A stretch of DNA of 64,000 nt, from the NCBI GenBank assembly GCA_021298395.1, contig JAJTFH010000002.1, positions 62,001 through 126,000 on the forward strand. The letters run 5' to 3'. The notes beneath the pieces are model-generated. The model did no database searches and was not told where the DNA came from. It worked only from the letters and a program-made list of their open reading frames with translations. This document shows positions 56,953 to 64,000 of the stretch, piece by piece (position 1 is the first letter of the stretch; each line of letters starts with the position of its first letter). Source of the stretch: Gemmatimonadota bacterium (lineage in GTDB: Bacteria > Gemmatimonadota > Gemmatimonadetes > Gemmatimonadales > Gemmatimonadaceae). The position numbers and the translations under genes were made by a program.

Positions 56953-59670
56953 ATGCACGCCTCCGAGATCCGCCGCCGTTTCCTCGAGTATTTCGCCCGG
57001 CAGGGACACGTCATCCGGCCGAGCTCCGCGCTCGTGCCCGCCGATGACCCGACGTTGCTCTTCACCAACGCCGGGATGGTGCCGTTCAAGAAGATCTTCC
57101 TCGGGCAGGAGGCCCCCCCCGATGGCCAGCGCCGGGCGACGACGAGCCAGAAGTGCGTCCGCGCCGGCGGGAAGCACAACGACCTCGAGCAGGTGGGTCA
57201 TACCGCGCGGCATCACACCTTCTTCGAGATGCTCGGCAACTTCTCGTTCGGCGACTACTTCAAGCGCGACGCGATCCGCTTCGCCTGGGCGTTCGTCACC
57301 GAGGAGCTGCAGCTTCCCAAGGAGCATCTGCGCGTCACGGTCTATCATGAGGACGAGGAGGCGCGGCAGCTCTGGCAGGAGGTCGCCGGCGTCCCTCCCA
57401 CGCGGATCTACGGCCTCGGCGAGCGCGACAACTTCTGGCAGATGGCGGACACCGGCCCCTGTGGCCCGTGCAGCGAGATCTACGTCGACCTCGCGCATCT
57501 GACCAAGGACTTCGCCTTCCCGAAGGACGCCACGGGGGAGTGGACGCGCACCGATCTCGCCGATGTCTCGCTCGATGCCTTCGTCGAGGGGGCGGAGGCG
57601 GGGCGCTTCCTCGAGATCTGGAATCTCGTCTTCATGCAGTACGATCGGCAGGGGGATGGGACGCTTGTCCCACTTCCGAAGCCGAGCGTCGATACCGGGG
57701 CGGGGCTCGAGCGGATCACGGCGGTGCTGCAGGGGGTCTCCAACAACTACCACACCGATCTCTTCACTCCGCTGCTCGACCGCGTCGCGGAGGTCACGGG
57801 GACGCCCTACGCGTACCATCGGGAGGAGTCGGTGAGCTATCGCGTCCTCGCCGATCATGCGCGTGCTGTGACCTTCCTTCTCGCTGACGGCGTCTTCCCG
57901 AGCAATGAGGGACGCGGCTATGTGCTCCGGCGCATCCTGCGGCGCGCGGTGCGGCATGCCTGGCTCCTCGGTCGACGTGAACCGACCCTCGTGCGGGTCG
58001 TCGAGCGGGTGATCGAGATCATGGGGGACCAGTTCCCCGAGATCGCCAGTCGGCGGAGCCACATCCTCGAGACGACGCGTGCCGAGGAGGAGCGCTTCCT
58101 CGCGACCGTCGACGGCGGGATGTCGCGCTTCGAGCAGTTGGCCCCGACCGGCTCCACCCAGGGATCGACCGCGATCCGTGGGACGATCAGCGGGGAGGAT
58201 GTCTTCAAGCTCTACGACACCTTCGGCTTCCCGGTCGACCTCACGGAGTTGATGGCGCGCGAGCGCGGGTATGTGGTGGATCTCGCCGGGTTCGAGGCCG
58301 CGCTCGATGCGCAGCGCCGGCAGAGCCAGGAGGAGCGCAAGAGCCGGCAGCTCGGCGTGGCGATCGATGATCTCGCCGACCAGGCGCAATGGCGCACCGG
58401 GCCCGACGCCGTGCGCGGTCGCTTCGTCGGCTACGACCGCACCGAGGTGGAGACCGAGGTCGTCGCGATGCGGACGATGGACGATGGGCGCGTCGCGCTC
58501 ATCCTCGCCGACTCGCCGTTCTACGCGGAGTCGGGTGGACAGGTCGCCGACCAAGGCGAGGTGGCAGGGGAAGGGTGGCACCTCGAGGTCGCCGATGTGC
58601 GCAAGGTCGATGGGCAGGTCGCGGTCATCGGGACGGCCACGGGTACGGTGCGCTTCGACCGGGCGCAGGCGCGCGTGCCAGCGGATCGCCGCCGCGATAC
58701 GGAGCGCCATCACACGGCGACCCATCTCCTGCACGCTGCGCTGCGCACGGTGCTCGGGGATCATGTCCATCAGGCAGGCTCGCTCGTCGCCCCCGATCGC
58801 CTCCGCTTCGACTTCACGCACCATGGTCCGGTGACGCGCGAACAGCTCGAGAGCATCGAGCAGATGGTGAATGAGGGGGTGTGGGCGAACGTCGATGTCC
58901 GGATCAGCGAGCGGCCCTATCCGGAGGCGATCGCCGCCGGGGCGATGGCGCTCTTCGGCGAGAAGTACGGCGAGGTGGTGCGCGTGGTGGAGATCGCAGG
59001 GCTGAGCACCGAACTCTGCGGTGGGACCCATGTGCGGAACACCGGGCAGATCGGGGCGGTGCGCCTCGTGAGCGAGAGCGGGGTCGCCGCCGGCGTGCGT
59101 CGCATCGAGGCGGTGACGGGTCGCCGCGCGCACGCGCTCCTACGCGAGCGCGAGGCCGCGCTCACCGCGATCGCGGCGCGGCTCAAGGTGAACACCCTCA
59201 CCGGCGACGCACTCACCAAGAAGGTCGACGACCTCCTCGCCGAGCGGAAGAAGCTCGAGCGGCGCGTCGAGGAGGCGCTCGCTGGCGGTGGCGCCGGGGG
59301 CGGTGATCTCCTCGCGGGCGCGGCATCGGTCGGGACCGCGCGACTCCTGACCAAGGAGATCACGGTCCCGACGATGAAGGAGTTGCAGGCCCTCGGCGAT
59401 GCGGTGCGTGCGGCGCTCGGTAGCGGGATCGGTCTCCTCCTCGGCACCTTCGAGGATGAGAAGCAGGGGCTCGTCGTCGTCGTCACCGATGATCTGGTGG
59501 GTCGGGGGATCACCGCGGGCGGGCTGGTGAAGACCCTCGCCGCGGAGACGGGTATCAAGGGAGGCGGGAAGCCCCACATGGCGCAGGCCGGTGTTGCCGC
59601 GGAGCAGCGAGAGGCCGTGCGTTCGACGGCGCAGCGCGTGGCGCGTGGTGCGCTGGGGGGCGGCGCATGA
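56953..59670 (+). CDS. alaS: Alanine-tRNA ligase
   Basis: 905 residues in standard order: catalytic domain (FTNAGMVPFKKIFLG, HNDLEQVGHTARHHTFFEML, GPCGPCSEIY), tRNA-binding helices, the editing domain with HxxxH (HHTATHLLH near 585) and the CGGTH motif (near 690) that bind zinc, and a C-terminal coiled-coil plus C-Ala domain. All editing residues appear intact. ATG follows the promoter box; stop overlaps the next ATG. Confidence 0.97.
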   Translation: MHASEIRRRFLEYFARQGHVIRPSSALVPADDPTLLFTNAGMVPFKKIFLGQEAPPDGQRRATTSQKCVRAGGKHNDLEQVGHTARHHTFFEMLGNFSFGDYFKRDAIRFAWAFVTEELQLPKEHLRVTVYHEDEEARQLWQEVAGVPPTRIYGLGERDNFWQMADTGPCGPCSEIYVDLAHLTKDFAFPKDATGEWTRTDLADVSLDAFVEGAEAGRFLEIWNLVFMQYDRQGDGTLVPLPKPSVDTGAGLERITAVLQGVSNNYHTDLFTPLLDRVAEVTGTPYAYHREESVSYRVLADHARAVTFLLADGVFPSNEGRGYVLRRILRRAVRHAWLLGRREPTLVRVVERVIEIMGDQFPEIASRRSHILETTRAEEERFLATVDGGMSRFEQLAPTGSTQGSTAIRGTISGEDVFKLYDTFGFPVDLTELMARERGYVVDLAGFEAALDAQRRQSQEERKSRQLGVAIDDLADQAQWRTGPDAVRGRFVGYDRTEVETEVVAMRTMDDGRVALILADSPFYAESGGQVADQGEVAGEGWHLEVADVRKVDGQVAVIGTATGTVRFDRAQARVPADRRRDTERHHTATHLLHAALRTVLGDHVHQAGSLVAPDRLRFDFTHHGPVTREQLESIEQMVNEGVWANVDVRISERPYPEAIAAGAMALFGEKYGEVVRVVEIAGLSTELCGGTHVRNTGQIGAVRLVSESGVAAGVRRIEAVTGRRAHALLREREAALTAIAARLKVNTLTGDALTKKVDDLLAERKKLERRVEEALAGGGAGGGDLLAGAASVGTARLLTKEITVPTMKELQALGDAVRAALGSGIGLLLGTFEDEKQGLVVVVTDDLVGRGITAGGLVKTLAAETGIKGGGKPHMAQAGVAAEQREAVRSTAQRVARGALGGGA

Positions 59671-59966
59671 CCTCACACTGGATCGCGGCGCGCGCCGCCG
59701 ATGTCCCGCCGGCGCTGGTCGAGCGCGTGCAAGGGCTGGTCCCGACCGCTGATGGGGCCCCGGTCGATCGGCTCATCGACACGGCGACGTCATTGCTCCG
59801 CACCACCGTCGAGCCGGGCGAAGGGGAGGGGGCGCGCGCCGTCGCGCTCGATCTCCTCGCCGCCGACGCCTGTGTGACCTGGGCCTTCGAGGCGATCACC
59901 GATCCCGCCGCCCTCCCCGCCGTCGCGGACGCCGCGATGCAGCGGATCACCGATGCGCTCGCCTAG
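59667..59966 (+). CDS. Small hypothetical protein
   Basis: 99 residues, helical and alanine-rich, acidic, no signal peptide or membrane segment, no recognised family. ATGA overlap with alaS suggests coupling to it and good reason to think it is real. Codon use is like its neighbours (GC-rich third positions). No function can be assigned. Confidence 0.6.
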   Translation: MTSHWIAARAADVPPALVERVQGLVPTADGAPVDRLIDTATSLLRTTVEPGEGEGARAVALDLLAADACVTWAFEAITDPAALPAVADAAMQRITDALA

Positions 59967-59988
59967 CGCGCTCCCCGCGAGACTCCCG

Positions 59989-60517
59989 ATGACCGCCATC
60001 GATCCCGTCACCCATCTCACCGAACTTGCCGAGACCGCCGCGCGCGCCGCGACCGCCCTCGGCGCCGGCATCCGCGAAGCCACCGCGCTCGTGCACGGCA
60101 CGCTCGCGAACGGGGGGACCCTCCTCTTCTGCGGGAACGGGGGGAGCGCCGCCGACGCGCATGACCACCGATACCTCCAACCTGACGGCGTGCGGCAACG
60201 ACTTCTCCTTCGACGAGATCTTCAGCCGGCAGGTGGAAGGGCTCGGACGGGCGGGGGATCTGTTGATCGTCCACACCACGAGCGGGAACTCGCCGAACTG
60301 TCTGCGCGCGGTGGAGGTCGCCCGCGCCATGGGGGTGCGCACCCTCGCGCTCACGGCCAAGGATGGCGGGAAGATCAAGGCGATGGTCGACTGTTGCCTC
60401 GTGGTCCCCACCGACCGCACCGATCGCGCGCAGGAGATCCATCTCGCCATCCAGCATGCGATCTGTGACGCGGTCGAGCAATCGGGGCTCGGGGCGGATC
60501 GCCCAGCGACGACCTGA
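59989..60517 (+). pseudogene. gmhA: Sedoheptulose-7-phosphate isomerase-like gene, broken by internal deletion and frameshift
   Basis: Frame one (59989 to about 60160) carries a GmhA-like SIS start ending FCGNGGSAADA. Frame two (60161 to 60517) resumes with MTTDTSNLTACGNDFSFDEIF and the SIS signature VHTTSGNSPN, then ALTAKDGGKIKA and QEIHLAIQHAIC. About 21-22 residues are missing between them, the stretch that holds the glutamate of the zinc site in E. coli GmhA, and the frames do not match (deletion 2 modulo 3, about 65 bases). So even frameshifting could not restore a normal enzyme. It would make heptose precursors for lipopolysaccharide. TGATG to the next gene is preserved. Confidence 0.82.
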
Positions 60518-61605
60518 TGCGGGCCACGCGGCGCGCCCGTCTCGGCGCGTTGCTCGCCGACCGGGGGATGGACGCCATGCTCGTCTCGGCCCTCCCGAAC
60601 ATCCGCTATCTCACCGGGTTCTCTGGGTCGAACGCCCTGCTGCTCGTCACGGCGGACGGGGCGACCCTCCTCACCGACTTCCGCTACGCCACGCAGGTGA
60701 AGACGGAGGTCGATCCCGCGGTGGAGGTGCTCATCGCCCCCGCCTCACTCTGGGCCGAGCTCTGGCGGATCCTCGGGGCCCGACCGTCGATCGGATGCCT
60801 CGCCTTCGAGACGGCGCATCTCCTCCACCACGAGACGCAGCGCTTCCTGGCGGCTGGGGCGGAGGGGGCACGCTGGCAGTGGGCGCCGGTGGTCGACCTC
60901 GTGGAGGGACTCCGTGAATCGAAGGATGCGGGGGAGGTGGCCGAGATCCGCGCCGCCATCGCGATCGCCGAGCAGGCGCTCGGCGCCACCCTCCCGCTGA
61001 TCCACGTGGGGATGACCGAGCTCGCGGTGGCGGGGGAGCTCGAGCGCGCGTTGCGGGTGGCCGGGAGCGAGGGGTTCCCCTTCGAGACGATCGTCGCCTC
61101 CGGTCCGCGGTCGGCGTTGCCCCATGCGCGCGCCTCCACGCGGGTGATCGCCCGTGGCGATCTGCTCCTGATCGACTTCGGCGCCATCCATCACGGATAC
61201 TGCGCGGACATCACCCGGACCTTCGTCGTCGGGGCCCCGCCGACCGATCGGCAGCGCGAGATCCACGCCCTGGTTCGGGAAAGTAACGGGAGCGCTTCGG
61301 CCCTTGTTCGGCGGGGGATGCGAGGGCGGGATGCCGACGCGTTAGCGCGGGACTACATTGAGCGGGCTGGGTTCGGGGAGGCGTTCGGACACTCCCTTGG
61401 GCATGGCATCGGGCTCGAGGTCCACGAGGCACCCCGTCTCGCCAAGACCGCGGAGGCCCCGCTCCCACCGGGGGCGGTCGTCACCATCGAGCCCGGGGTG
61501 TACCTCGAGGGGTGGGGGGGCGTCCGGATCGAGGACGACGTCCTGCTCGGCCCTGAGGGTCCTGTTGTGCTGACCTCGTTCCCACGCGACCTCGTGCAGC
61601 TCTGA
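60517..61605 (+). CDS. Xaa-Pro aminopeptidase/dipeptidase (M24 family)
   Basis: 362 residues: N-terminal creatinase domain (ALPNIRYLTGFSGSNALLL) and a pita-bread metallopeptidase domain. All five metal ligands are visible: two aspartates (LIDFGAIHHGYCADITRTF), histidine (GHSLGHGIGLEVHE) and two glutamates (IEPGVYLEGWGGVRIEDD). Cleaves peptides with proline in second position. In many bacteria it precedes efp and accBC; here efp is absent but accB follows. Confidence 0.93.
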   Translation: MRATRRARLGALLADRGMDAMLVSALPNIRYLTGFSGSNALLLVTADGATLLTDFRYATQVKTEVDPAVEVLIAPASLWAELWRILGARPSIGCLAFETAHLLHHETQRFLAAGAEGARWQWAPVVDLVEGLRESKDAGEVAEIRAAIAIAEQALGATLPLIHVGMTELAVAGELERALRVAGSEGFPFETIVASGPRSALPHARASTRVIARGDLLLIDFGAIHHGYCADITRTFVVGAPPTDRQREIHALVRESNGSASALVRRGMRGRDADALARDYIERAGFGEAFGHSLGHGIGLEVHEAPRLAKTAEAPLPPGAVVTIEPGVYLEGWGGVRIEDDVLLGPEGPVVLTSFPRDLVQL

Positions 61606-61649
61606 GGCACGAGCGCGCCGACACCTCACGTACCACGCTGACCCCCCCC

Positions 61650-62132
61650 ATGATCGATCTTCGCTACGTCAAGAAGCTGCTGGAGATGCTCGATGAGTCC
61701 ACCGTGGATTCGATGGAGATCTCCTCGGACAAGGGGATGCGCATCCGCCTGAGCAAGACGGCGACGGTCCGTCCTGGCGCGGTCTACGCCGCGCCGGCCG
61801 CCGCGCCGGTTCCGGTCGCCGCTCCGGCCGCCGCCGCGCCCGCCGCTCCCGCCGGCTCGTCGGAGCCTGCACCGACGGCTGGGGGGAACGCGACCGACGT
61901 GAAGTCGCCGATGGTCGGCACCTACTACGGAGCTCCCGAACCCGGCGCCAAGCCGTACGTGAGCGTCGGGCAGCAGGTGAAGCAGGGACAGGTCCTCTGC
62001 ATCATCGAGGCGATGAAGATCATGAATGAGATCGAGTCCGAGGTCTCGGGCACGATCGTCGAGGTCTGCGCCGCCGATGCCCACCCGGTCGAGTACGGTC
62101 AGGTGCTCTTCCGTGTCCGCCCGAATGGCTGA
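61650..62132 (+). CDS. accB: Biotin carboxyl carrier protein of acetyl-CoA carboxylase
   Basis: 160 residues: N-terminal helical start (YVKKLLEMLDESTVDSMEI), an alanine/proline linker, and the biotinyl domain with the target lysine K123 in EAMKIMNEI. Carries biotin between AccC and the transferase in fatty acid synthesis. Its end overlaps pilT by eight bases instead of leading directly into accC. Confidence 0.96.
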   Translation: MIDLRYVKKLLEMLDESTVDSMEISSDKGMRIRLSKTATVRPGAVYAAPAAAPVPVAAPAAAAPAAPAGSSEPAPTAGGNATDVKSPMVGTYYGAPEPGAKPYVSVGQQVKQGQVLCIIEAMKIMNEIESEVSGTIVEVCAADAHPVEYGQVLFRVRPNG

Positions 62133-63258
62133 CGCGCCAGCCGGCGTCGATCTCCGCCAGCTCCTCATCACCCTGCAGCAGCAGGGTGGCTCCGATCTGC
62201 ATCTCAAGCTCGGTCGGCCACCGATGCTCCGCGTGCATGGGGACCTGGTCCCCGTCACACATCCCCCGCTGACCGCCGCCGATCTCAAGGGGATCGCCGA
62301 GCAGGTGATGGCGCCGCGCCACAAGCAAGAGTTCGAGGAGCTGCGAGATGTGGATTTCGCGATCGGACTCCAGGGCGTGGGACGGTTCCGCGTGAATGCC
62401 TTCCAGCAGCGCGGCTCGCTCGCCTTCGCCTTCCGTGCCGTGCGCGCCGAGGTGGGGTCGGTCGCGGAGCTCAACCTCCCACCGGTCCTGAACACCATCG
62501 CGCTCCGGACGCGCGGGTTGGTGCTGGTGACCGGGGTGACAGGATCGGGCAAGTCCACCGCGCTGGCGGCGATGATCCACCAGGTGAACGCCACTCGGGC
62601 GGTGAACATCATCACCATCGAGGATCCGATCGAGTACTGGCATCAGGATCGCAAGGCCTGCGTGAGTCAGCGGGAGATCGGGGCGGATACCCTCGGCTTC
62701 GCGCAGGCGTTGCGTCGCGTGCTGCGACAGGATCCGGATGTCATCATGATCGGCGAGATCCGCGACCTCGAGACGCTCGAGGTCGCCATGAAGGCCGCCG
62801 ACACGGGCCATCTCGTCTTCTCGACGCTTCATACGATGGATGCCGCGCACACCATCGAGCGGCTCCTCTCGTTCTATCCCCCGGACCAACAGGCGAACGT
62901 CCGCTTCCACCTCGCGTCGACGCTGCAGGCGGTGATCAGTCTCCGGCTCGTGCCGCGGAGTGACCGACCCGGACGGGTCCCCGCCTGCGAGGTGCTCATC
63001 AATAGCTCGGCGGTCGCGGACAACATGCGCGACCCCTCCACGGCACTCGAGATCCCCCGGCTCATCCGGGAGGGGACGGTGCCGTACGGGATGCAGTCGT
63101 TCGACCAATCGTTGCGCCATTGGCAGTCGCAGGGGGTCATCTCCTACGAGACTGCCCTGCAGCACGCCACCCACCCGGGGGAGTTCGCCCTCGCCGCGCA
63201 GGGGATCGCGGGCGCGTCGGACACCTCGTGGCACCAACTCTCTCAGGATGTGCGCTGA
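62125..63258 (+). CDS. pilT: Type IV pilus retraction ATPase PilT-like
   Basis: 377 residues: N-terminal PAS-like part ([20 protein letters not shown]), Walker [10 protein letters not shown] (about 137), Asp-box ([10 protein letters not shown]), Walker [16 protein letters not shown] and His-box [15 protein letters not shown]. These are the PilT/PilU signatures. Start at ATG 62125 inside accB. Only this pilus gene is in the window. Sits between accB and accC with overlaps on both sides. Confidence 0.92.
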   Translation: MADAPAGVDLRQLLITLQQQGGSDLHLKLGRPPMLRVHGDLVPVTHPPLTAADLKGIAEQVMAPRHKQEFEELRDVDFAIGLQGVGRFRVNAFQQRGSLAFAFRAVRAEVGSVAELNLPPVLNTIALRTRGLVLVTGVTGSGKSTALAAMIHQVNATRAVNIITIEDPIEYWHQDRKACVSQREIGADTLGFAQALRRVLRQDPDVIMIGEIRDLETLEVAMKAADTGHLVFSTLHTMDAAHTIERLLSFYPPDQQANVRFHLASTLQAVISLRLVPRSDRPGRVPACEVLINSSAVADNMRDPSTALEIPRLIREGTVPYGMQSFDQSLRHWQSQGVISYETALQHATHPGEFALAAQGIAGASDTSWHQLSQDVR

Positions 63259-64000
63259 TGTTTCGTAAGGTCTTGATCGCCAACCGTGGGGAGATCGCGC
63301 TGCGCGTCGTGCGCGCCTGCCGCGAACTCGGAGTGGAGACCGTCGCCGTGTACTCCGAGGCCGACCGGGAATCGCTCCATGTCCGCTTCGCCGATGACGA
63401 TGTCTGTATCGGGCCGGCCCCCGCGCGGGAGTCCTATCTGCGCATCCCTCGCCTCATCGCGGCGGCAGAGATCGCGGGCGCCGATGCCATCCACCCGGGC
63501 TACGGCTTCCTCGCGGAGAACGCCGAGTTCGCGGAGACCTGTGCCGCGAGTGGGATCACCTTCATCGGACCCACCCCGCATCAGATCCGGACGATGGGCG
63601 ATAAGGCGGCCGCACGTGCCGCGATGATCGCCAACGACGTCCCTGTCGTCCCGGGCTCCCCCGGGCCGGTCGAGGATGTCGATGAGGCACTCGCCGTCGC
63701 CGAGCAGATGGGGTTCCCGGTCATCATCAAGGCGGCGGCCGGTGGGGGCGGGAAGGGGATGCGCGTCGCGCGCGATGCCGACGACTTCGCTCGCGCCTTC
63801 CAGCTCGCGCGTTCCGAGGCGCTCTCCGCCTTCGGCAATGGCTCGGTCTACGTCGAGAAGTATCTCGAGCGGCCGCGCCACGTGGAGTTCCAGATCCTCG
63901 GCGATACGCACGGCAACGTCATCCACCTCGGCGAGCGCGACTGCTCCGTCCAGCGTCGGCATCAGAAGCTGGTCGAGGAAGCCCCCTGCCCGGTGATGAC
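63258..64000 (+). CDS. accC: Biotin carboxylase, 3' end outside window
   Basis: First 247 or so residues of the ATP-grasp subunit of acetyl-CoA carboxylase, which carboxylates biotin on AccB. The N-terminus [40 protein letters not shown], the glycine loop [15 protein letters not shown], and [16 protein letters not shown] are all typical. The ATG at 63258 shares one base with the pilT stop. The frame is open to the right edge. Confidence 0.95.
   Translation, partial: MFRKVLIANRGEIALRVVRACRELGVETVAVYSEADRESLHVRFADDDVCIGPAPARESYLRIPRLIAAAEIAGADAIHPGYGFLAENAEFAETCAASGITFIGPTPHQIRTMGDKAAARAAMIANDVPVVPGSPGPVEDVDEALAVAEQMGFPVIIKAAAGGGGKGMRVARDADDFARAFQLARSEALSAFGNGSVYVEKYLERPRHVEFQILGDTHGNVIHLGERDCSVQRRHQKLVEEAPCPVM

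Noticed and set aside
60026-60517. A separate SIS protein starting at 60026
   Set aside because: The first 45 residues are an out-of-frame reading of gmhA; the real SIS sequence begins at 60161.

Overview
This is a gene-dense, very GC-rich bacterial chromosome segment. Almost every gene lies on the + strand, and many neighbours overlap by 1 to 4 bases (ATGA, GTGA or TGATG junctions). No rRNA, tRNA, CRISPR array, insertion sequence or prophage was seen, and no gap without a gene exceeds about 190 bases. The best taxonomic guess is Gemmatimonadota or a close relative in the FCB superphylum. The reasons are a SecA with the long insertions typical of Bacteroidetes-type SecA, promoter boxes resembling the FCB/Bacteroidetes TAnnTTTG -7 element, a diderm envelope gene set (BamD, LptD, Tol-Pal), and high GC. 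This is inference; no database was searched.

Layout. 1-1869: end of a cell-wall amidase, then pyrD and pyrF. 2038-5333: alpha operon rpmJ-rpsM-rpsK-rpsD-rpoA-rplQ-rpmB, closed by a strong terminator. 5422-17087: sugar-nucleotide genes. These make GDP-6-deoxy-hexose (Gmd, Rmd), a UDP-diacetamido-glucuronate (WbpA/B/E/D-like set), UDP-glucuronate (Ugd) and UDP-xylose (Uxs), with carB inserted among them. 17087-24777: bamD, nadD, secA, radC and a bifunctional (p)ppGpp synthetase/hydrolase. 24846-29322: a small membrane protein, a minus-strand H-NS-like protein with a histone-H1-like tail, uvrB, and a TsaE'-TsaB-RimI fusion. 29408-36680: ssb, a LysM protein, a sugar epimerase and the whole Tol-Pal system (tolQ, tolR, tolA/tonB, tolB, pal, cpoB). 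36718-40461: tatC fused in frame to an lptD-like outer-membrane gene. 40458-45772: histidine degradation genes hutH, a broken hutU, an embedded radical SAM gene, and hutI. 45856-55630: two TPR proteins, polyprenyl diphosphate synthase, a DUF4321-like protein, tatA, minus-strand ppiD, aroQ, a ZIP transporter, rarA and a LEA-type lipoprotein. 55627-64000: hflX, alaS, a small unknown, a broken gmhA, a Xaa-Pro peptidase, accB, pilT and the start of accC.

Functionally the window combines housekeeping (translation, pyrimidines, export, repair) with envelope biogenesis and surface polysaccharide precursors. The most unusual things are the two continuous fusions (TatC-LptD, and TsaE'-TsaB-RimI with a gutted TsaE), two enzyme genes (hutU, gmhA) carrying internal deletions that shift frame, a radical SAM enzyme inside the hut operon, pilT between accB and accC, and a set of FCB-like promoters, five of which lie so close to the start codon that leaderless transcripts are likely. 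The deletions could be real or assembly errors; reads are needed to decide.
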